NCBI GenBank assembly: GCA_954871525.1
Contig: OX940869.1
Coordinates: forward strand, 23,216,001-23,280,000
Source of the DNA: Parietaria judaica
Lineage: Eukaryota > Streptophyta > Magnoliopsida > Rosales > Urticaceae
Direction of reading: 5' to 3'
DNA: 64,000 nucleotides
Each line of letters opens with the position of its first letter. Positions within the stretch are counted from its first letter, which is position 1. The notes beneath the pieces were generated by a model. That model searched no databases. It was not told the origin of the DNA and saw only the letters and a list, made by a program, of their open reading frames with translations. Shown here piece after piece: positions 58,825 to 64,000 of the stretch. Made by a program: the position numbers and the translations under genes.

Positions 58825-61573
58825 TGTTGGAAATCACGTCTCGGATTCCATGAAAATTATCACGAATTGAACCTCCGAACCGTCCGGGTAACATTTAAAC
58901 ATTAATTTAAAGCGGAATAACTTGTTATCCGTCCAACGGTCCGGATATCGGATAATAACCATTTAACAAGATCTGATAAATATTATGTAATTTAATATTC
59001 ATAAATCATTATTAATAATATAGTCATAATAGGAAATAAATAGAAAGCAGTAAATGGTTGCATTTATTAACCCAATGCATAAGGCCGTACCTCTATTGAC
59101 GACTTCCGGTTGCGCGTTCGAAATCGGGCAGGGCTCCGCCTGTGCTGAGGGAAACTCCCGTGATCTTCCGGGATATTCTCCTGGAATCCTCGTACCGAAG
59201 CGTGGGCTTCGCCGGCAGGACTCCGTCGCAAAATTTAAATTGATAGTTCTTTTTAAGCTTCCAGAGAAATAGTCTCCTAAGCCGAACCAGAAAAGAGAGA
59301 TCAGAGAGAAAATTCGCATACCCTGTAGAAGAGGGAGAGTTCGAATTTTTCTCTGGGGAAAGGTGTGAAAAATGTGTAGAATGAGCCTCCTATTTATAGG
59401 CTCAAACCGTAACCGAATTGGAGAAATTCCCTCCCTAATTTTTGAATTTCATATATTAAATATAATTAATTATCTCAATCCAATGGTCAAGATTTAATCT
59501 TATGTAAATCCAATGGATATAATTAATTAGGGATTTAATTAAATAAGAAAGACTTGGATAAAATCAAAAATCCAATCTTATCTTCTTATCTTTATAAATT
59601 CGAATTATCTATATATATATATATTAAAATTCGAATTATCATTATCTAGATCCAACGGCTGAGATAAATCTTTAAACCGATCTAATGGATCAAATTAGTT
59701 TAGGATAAAATCAAATATTAAAAGATTTAATAAAAACAATTTCGAATTTATCCATAAACCATAATTCGAAAATAATATAAATATATATATATAATTAATT
59801 AATTTTCAATCCAACGGTAAAGATTAAATTTTAGACCGATCTAACAGATATAATTAATTAACCAAATTCGAAAAATGAAACTTGGTCACCAAGTTATTAA
59901 TTTTGAATTTATCAATATCCTAATCCAACGGTTGATATTAAATCATAACCGATCCAATGGATTAAATTGATTTTAGAGATTTGCTAAAATACCAAAACAT
60001 TTGGTACTTATGCCGCAAATATGGAAAGACCAAATCATACCATTCGAATTAGCTAGGGTTTCATATCATAAAACCCTAATTCAAATTTACACATTTAAAT
60101 ATATATAAATATATATTTTTATTTATTAATATAAATCTATTAATTATTAATTAATTATTAATAAGATATTAATAATTAAATCCAAATAATTAAATTATAT
60201 TAATATTTCCTGATCTCAATATCACATATTAAAATGTCATGGTGCCACACCATCATTTAAATTCGTGACATGTGATTTAATTTCAAAGTTTATCGAACCG
60301 ATCACAAACTTAGAAAATCCATAAATCACTAACCGTAAGTCGAAATGACTTGGTTCAAAAAGAAAAGTTACTTAGAATTTAATTTCCAACAACATGGTGC
60401 TAATAGAAAATCTAAATTCTAACTTTATTTTATCAGTTAATTTCGTGTACCAAAATATGGTACTTTTGCCACGCTAACGATAAAACTATCTGACGTCTGC
60501 CACAGACCTTTCATTTTTATAAGTCAAGCCAAATGATTAAACATTATCCAGAATGTATTTTAATCACGTACGTATCATCCGTTACGGAGCTATCCTGGGG
60601 ACCATGGACCCGTATCACTTATGCTCCAACGAACTGCTAGGGTGTTCGTCAAACCTCGAAGTGATTCCACTATAGACCCGAGGCTGCACTCTTTAGTGAT
60701 ATGGTATATATTATTCCCTTTATAACAGCAGGGTGTCCATTAATACAATCAAATTCGGGTTATTGATCTTTCACTTGATGATCCACACACGAGCAGGCGG
60801 TTTCTACCGTTATGCCCCTCATTGCATTTTTCATCCTTGACTCAGTCAGATATATTATGAGTAACCAACTTATGGTTTCGATTCATAAGTTGCGCACGGG
60901 TACCTCTCACTTCTCACCACCGACAATCAAGGGAATCATCATGACTCTGAAGAGAGCTGTGTGATGCCCATGTCTATGACCAAGCTACCCTTACTGCTGA
61001 CTATCATGTTCCCAAAATAATAGTGTTGGGAACAACGGTAATATATTGTGTTCTTTAACGGTTAAATAAAAGAACAATCAAGCCAGCAGCTTAGACTCAA
61101 GATCACTCAGGACTTAGATCGAATATCTATTTGATCATCAACTAGTGACTCAACTCCAAGTTATCAGTGACAGTCTTATATGATAACTTCCGGAGTTTAA
61201 GTCAGGTCCAGTCCAGTATGAAGACACTTCATACTTAATGCACTTCTAGTGAGTTGACACACACAAAATCCAGAATAAGATTGTCACTTATTTACATTAA
61301 TGACCTTGTACGATTAATGGGCTCCCACCCAGTTAATCAGGTCACGGACATTTTAAGTTCATTTATTATGATTATTAATTCTTCTTCACATTGACTCTGT
61401 TGTGATAATAATTCATAATTGCATCCTTTATGAACTAAGGATCAAACATTCTATTTTACTCTACCAGAAACTATAATAAGATTATCATAATAAGTATCAT
61501 CTTTATTCAACGACTTGTCATAATATTTTACAAATTGATAAAATATCTTGTTTAAGGACACATATGTCCAACA
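58825..61573 (-). mobile_element. Solo LTR, 2.75-kb family, copy in the Copia integrase
   Basis: 2749 bp from TGTTGGAAATCACG to GTCCAACA, flanked by GTATC (58820-58824) and GTCTC (61574-61578), a TSD with one mismatch. Removing it restores the integrase reading VENET-SLKLKS. It is very similar to copy B, including the shared opening TGTTGGAAATCACGTCTCGG. Confidence 0.88.
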
Positions 61574-61756
61574 GTCTCATTCTCAACCAAAGCTTTCCAC
61601 TTCTTGAAAACGGTGAACACATCGGACTTGTGCTTCATGAAGTAGACCCAAAGCTTTCTTGTTGAGTCGTCGATGAACGTTACATAGTAGTGTGACCCTC
61701 CGAGGGAAGCAACCGGGGGCCGGTCCCCACACATCCGTTTGAACCAATTCTAACTT
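61574..61756 (-). pseudogene. Copia integrase, N-terminal part
   Basis: [10 protein letters not shown], then a frameshift at a C-run (GGCCCCCGG on the minus strand, about 61708), then [31 protein letters not shown] and [11 protein letters not shown], where the solo LTR interrupts. A TAG also separates this part from the upstream Gag-protease frame. Confidence 0.9.
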
Positions 61757-63223
61757 CTAGGTCTTCAACTCTCTCCCTCCATTTGAGCAACTAACTCGCC
61801 GTTGTTTCCCAAGCACACAACTCTCGCACAAATGGTGGTCCACCGACTTAAGCTCGGAAATCTTTCCGTCTTTCACGAGAATCTTCATACCTTTCTCGCT
61901 CATGTGTCCGAGTCGATTGTGCCACAACTCGGACTTGTTGGCATTGTCCACGAGCGCGGCCGAGTCGGAACAACTTGTTTTCATGTAAAGGGTGCCGGTC
62001 TTATGGCCGCGGGCAACGACCAAAGCACCATTTGCTACCTTCCACGCTCCACCGCCAAAGGTTATCGTGTGGCCTTCTCCGTCGAGTTGGCCCACCGAAA
62101 TTAAGTTGCGCTTCAATTTCGGCACATGTCGAACCTTCTTAATCTTCCACATGCGTTCGTTTGGCATCTTCAAGGTGATGTCCCCGGTACCAACAATATC
62201 TAGTGGTATACCGTCGGCCAAATAGACTTTCCCGAGGTTCCCCGCAACGTAGTTCTCCATTTGCTCTTTGTTCGGAGCGGTGTGGAAAGACGCTCCCGAA
62301 TCAAGCACCCAACTATCAATCGGGCTATCAACGGACAACAATAGCGCATCACCCTTATCCTCAACAACTCCACTGACCGGGTTGTCGGCCGACAAGAATA
62401 ACGCATCACCGACTTCTTCGGTAGCCGCATTTACGGCATCTTCTCTGTTGTCATGTTTCTTCTTCAGAGCTCTACAATCTTTCCTCATGTGGCCCGTTTT
62501 ACCGGAGTTCCAACACTCCATTTTTCGTCCGAATCTTGACTGACTTCTGCCATTTCTTGACTTTGATCTGCCCTTGTTCCGGTTGTGGATCTTCTCGGTT
62601 CCTATGGCTCTGTGTTCTACGTGCAACGCAGAACTCGACGATGCTTCCCCTGAATCGATTCTCCGAACTTCCTCTGCAAGAATACGATCTCTGACATCGT
62701 TGAACTTTAACTTGGCAGTACCCACGGAGTTACTAACCGCTGCCCTCATCGATTCCCAACTCGGTGGTAAAGACGTCAACAAAATTAGGGCACGAACTTC
62801 ATCATCCAAATTTATTTCAACGGACGACAATTGATTGACTATGGTGTTGAACTCGTTCAAGTGAGTAGCTACAGACCCACTTTCTTCCATTCTCAAATAG
62901 AAAAGTTTCTTCATGAGAAATACCTTGTTGTTCGCCGAGGGTTTCTCGTACATATCGGAGAGAGCTTTCATCATGCTCGCCGTAGTCTTCTCCTTCGCCA
63001 CGTTGTGCGCGACATTTCTCGACAACGTCAACCGCACAACTCCGAGCACCTTTCTATCAAGGAGAGCCCATTCCGCATCATCCATATCCTTTGGTTTCGA
63101 ACCCAAAGGAAGATGAAGCTCTCTACCATAGAGGTAGTCTTCGACTTGCATTCTCCAAAACGCGTAGTCCGAACCATCGAACTTCAAGCTTTGCACCAAC
63201 CCATCGTTTCCACCCATCGTCAT
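61757..63223 (-). CDS. Copia Gag-protease-pre-integrase ORF (truncated)
   Basis: An open 488-residue frame from ATG 63223, about 25 bp after the primer site. Residues about 10-200 are Copia Gag (FDGSDYAFWRMQVEDYLYG, LSDMYEKPSANNKVFLMKKLFYLRM, LTSLPPSWESM). The zinc knuckle is CWNSGKTGHMRKDC: CX2C has become CX2S, so RNA binding is probably lost. Protease follows (SWVLDSGASFHTAP, active D-S-G intact), then pre-integrase (LWHNRLGHMSEKGM, CESCVLGKQ). The frame stops at TAG just before integrase. A remnant of a retroelement polyprotein, not a host gene. Confidence 0.92.
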   Translation of the reverse strand: MTMGGNDGLVQSLKFDGSDYAFWRMQVEDYLYGRELHLPLGSKPKDMDDAEWALLDRKVLGVVRLTLSRNVAHNVAKEKTTASMMKALSDMYEKPSANNKVFLMKKLFYLRMEESGSVATHLNEFNTIVNQLSSVEINLDDEVRALILLTSLPPSWESMRAAVSNSVGTAKLKFNDVRDRILAEEVRRIDSGEASSSSALHVEHRAIGTEKIHNRNKGRSKSRNGRSQSRFGRKMECWNSGKTGHMRKDCRALKKKHDNREDAVNAATEEVGDALFLSADNPVSGVVEDKGDALLLSVDSPIDSWVLDSGASFHTAPNKEQMENYVAGNLGKVYLADGIPLDIVGTGDITLKMPNERMWKIKKVRHVPKLKRNLISVGQLDGEGHTITFGGGAWKVANGALVVARGHKTGTLYMKTSCSDSAALVDNANKSELWHNRLGHMSEKGMKILVKDGKISELKSVDHHLCESCVLGKQRRVSCSNGGRELKT

Positions 63224-63246
63224 CTAGATCGCAACACAACCCGGTT

Positions 63247-63258
63247 GCTCTGATACCA
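63247..63258 (-). other. Primer binding site (tRNA-iMet) of the 56-64 kb Copia
   Basis: On the minus strand, TGGTATCAGAGC lies two bases inside the 5' LTR. Confidence 0.88.
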
Positions 63259-63260
63259 GT

Positions 63261-63691
63261 TGTTAGGGAATAAGCACCGAATCCCTTTTGAACCGAAGAC
63301 TAAATAATGATAAGAAACGAAATAAAATGACACCGGAGATTATAGTGGTTTGCCCCCAATGCGGGAGGTACGTCCACTTGCCGCTTGCAAATATGATCCA
63401 CTAGAATCTCCAACGGAGTTGTTCGAATACACCCTCGAGCTCACTCACTCTTCCCTTGTGTTTACAAGTGTTTCTCACTCTCTCTTGTGTTTACAAGTGT
63501 TTACAAGTGTTTCTCACTCTCTCTTATGGAGGAAGAAACCCACCAAGCTCTCATATTAGCCTTTGGTCAAAACTTGTCGAAGAAGACAACTTTCTCATCA
63601 AGAAAGTCTAAAAGCAACATAGATGAAATACCAAAATTACCCCTAGGCTAATCAAAACTTTCCCAATTAAATTAGTTTTCACATATTAACA
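63261..63691 (-). repeat. 5' LTR of the 56-64 kb Copia
   Basis: 431 bp, the partner of 56023-56443, with a short TGTTTACAAG duplication near 63500. It is followed by the TSD TCGTA. Confidence 0.92.
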
Positions 63692-63696
63692 TCGTA

Positions 63697-64000
63697 GTCG
63701 TAGATATAACTTGCAAACAGTTTGCAGACATAAAACACTTTTCGAAATAACATAGGCAAGATAACACTCGGGTTCCTGGGTGAAGCAACGATAAAGTGAA
63801 CCAACAAGATAAGTCGTGTCAAGGTAAAACGGCGAGTCGTTCAGATCAAGCTTTGATGCCTCACGAGATCGTCGTTCTTACAATGAAACGACATGTTTAG
63901 GAGAAGTGTGTATTTTAGTGGACATCCAAGGATTTTGACATTGCACAAAAATTCGACGAGTGTTATTAAATTTACATAAGAAATACAAAGTCAAAATATA
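63697..64000. other. Right-hand flank
   Basis: The pre-insertion host sequence of the Copia element. No ORF or repeat recognised. Confidence 0.4.

Larger units (their letters stand above)
56023..63691 (-). mobile_element. Decayed full-length Ty1/Copia element, split by a solo LTR
   Basis: LTRs TGTTAGGG...ATTAACA at 56023-56443 and 63261-63691. The TSD TCGTA is perfect (56018-56022 and 63692-63696). A tRNA-iMet primer site lies beside the right LTR and a polypurine tract (AAGTGGGAGAT on the minus strand) beside the left one, so it reads leftward. Gag, protease, integrase, RT and RNase H are all identifiable in Copia order. Net length is about 4.9 kb without the inserted solo LTR. Several stops, frameshifts and motif losses show it is dead. 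Confidence 0.93.

Noticed and set aside
57018..63273. Several plus-strand frames across the 56-64 kb Copia element
   Set aside because: They are shadows of the minus-strand gag and pol frames, with no domain of their own.

Overview
This is plant nuclear DNA from an angiosperm. The evidence is a ZF-HD homeobox gene and a mini zinc finger (MIF) gene, both plant-specific families, followed by LTR retrotransposons with plant-type Ty1/Copia and Ty3/Gypsy coding regions and initiator-tRNA-Met primer sites. The two host genes are GC-rich islands in very AT-rich intergenic sequence. The species cannot be fixed from the sequence alone.

Layout. 1-14 kb is ordinary gene space. It holds a ZHD8/9/10-type zinc-finger homeodomain gene (714-1661, +), two MITEs (6111-6421 and 9408-9664), several microsatellites, and a MIF gene (11832-12131, -). 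The two genes converge, and their zinc fingers are homologous. From 14 kb to the end the window is almost entirely mobile DNA, and most insertions can be delimited by their target-site duplications (TSDs). 14047-17728 is a Gypsy deletion derivative arranged LTR-internal-LTR-internal-LTR (TSD TAACC). About 18.1-26.2 kb is a decayed gag-protease-only Copia element whose 5' LTR was hit by two 2.75-kb solo LTRs. 28828-31711 (-) is a second, smaller triple-LTR Gypsy derivative. About 32.7-54.5 kb is a multi-level nest in a GC-rich LTR remnant: a solo LTR (33299-46320) containing a Mutator-like element and a 9.3-kb Tat-like Gypsy derivative, then another 2.75-kb solo LTR, then a further solo LTR with one more inside it. 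56023-63691 (-) is a decayed Copia element (TSD TCGTA) split in its integrase by the fourth 2.75-kb solo LTR.

The most unusual object is the Tat-like element at 36717-45995 (-). It has paired LTRs, TSDs, a TGGCGCC-type primer site and a polypurine tract, but no recognisable gag or pol. On its sense strand it carries what looks like a captured cellular F-box gene of the SKIP14 type: F-box, leucine-rich-like region and Cys-rich tail, a probable 83-bp intron with a mutated donor, and one nonsense codon. On the opposite strand it carries a decayed gene of the 'putative gypsy type transposon' (Transposase_28) family with two predicted phase-0 introns and a duplicated coiled-coil exon. A minisatellite lies between the two genes.

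A second theme is recombination between LTRs. Both triple-LTR elements have a middle LTR that is a mosaic of the two outer ones, which is what unequal crossing-over between the 5' and 3' LTRs predicts. At least six solo LTRs in the window point to the reciprocal outcome. No autonomous element, rRNA, tRNA or CRISPR array was recognised.
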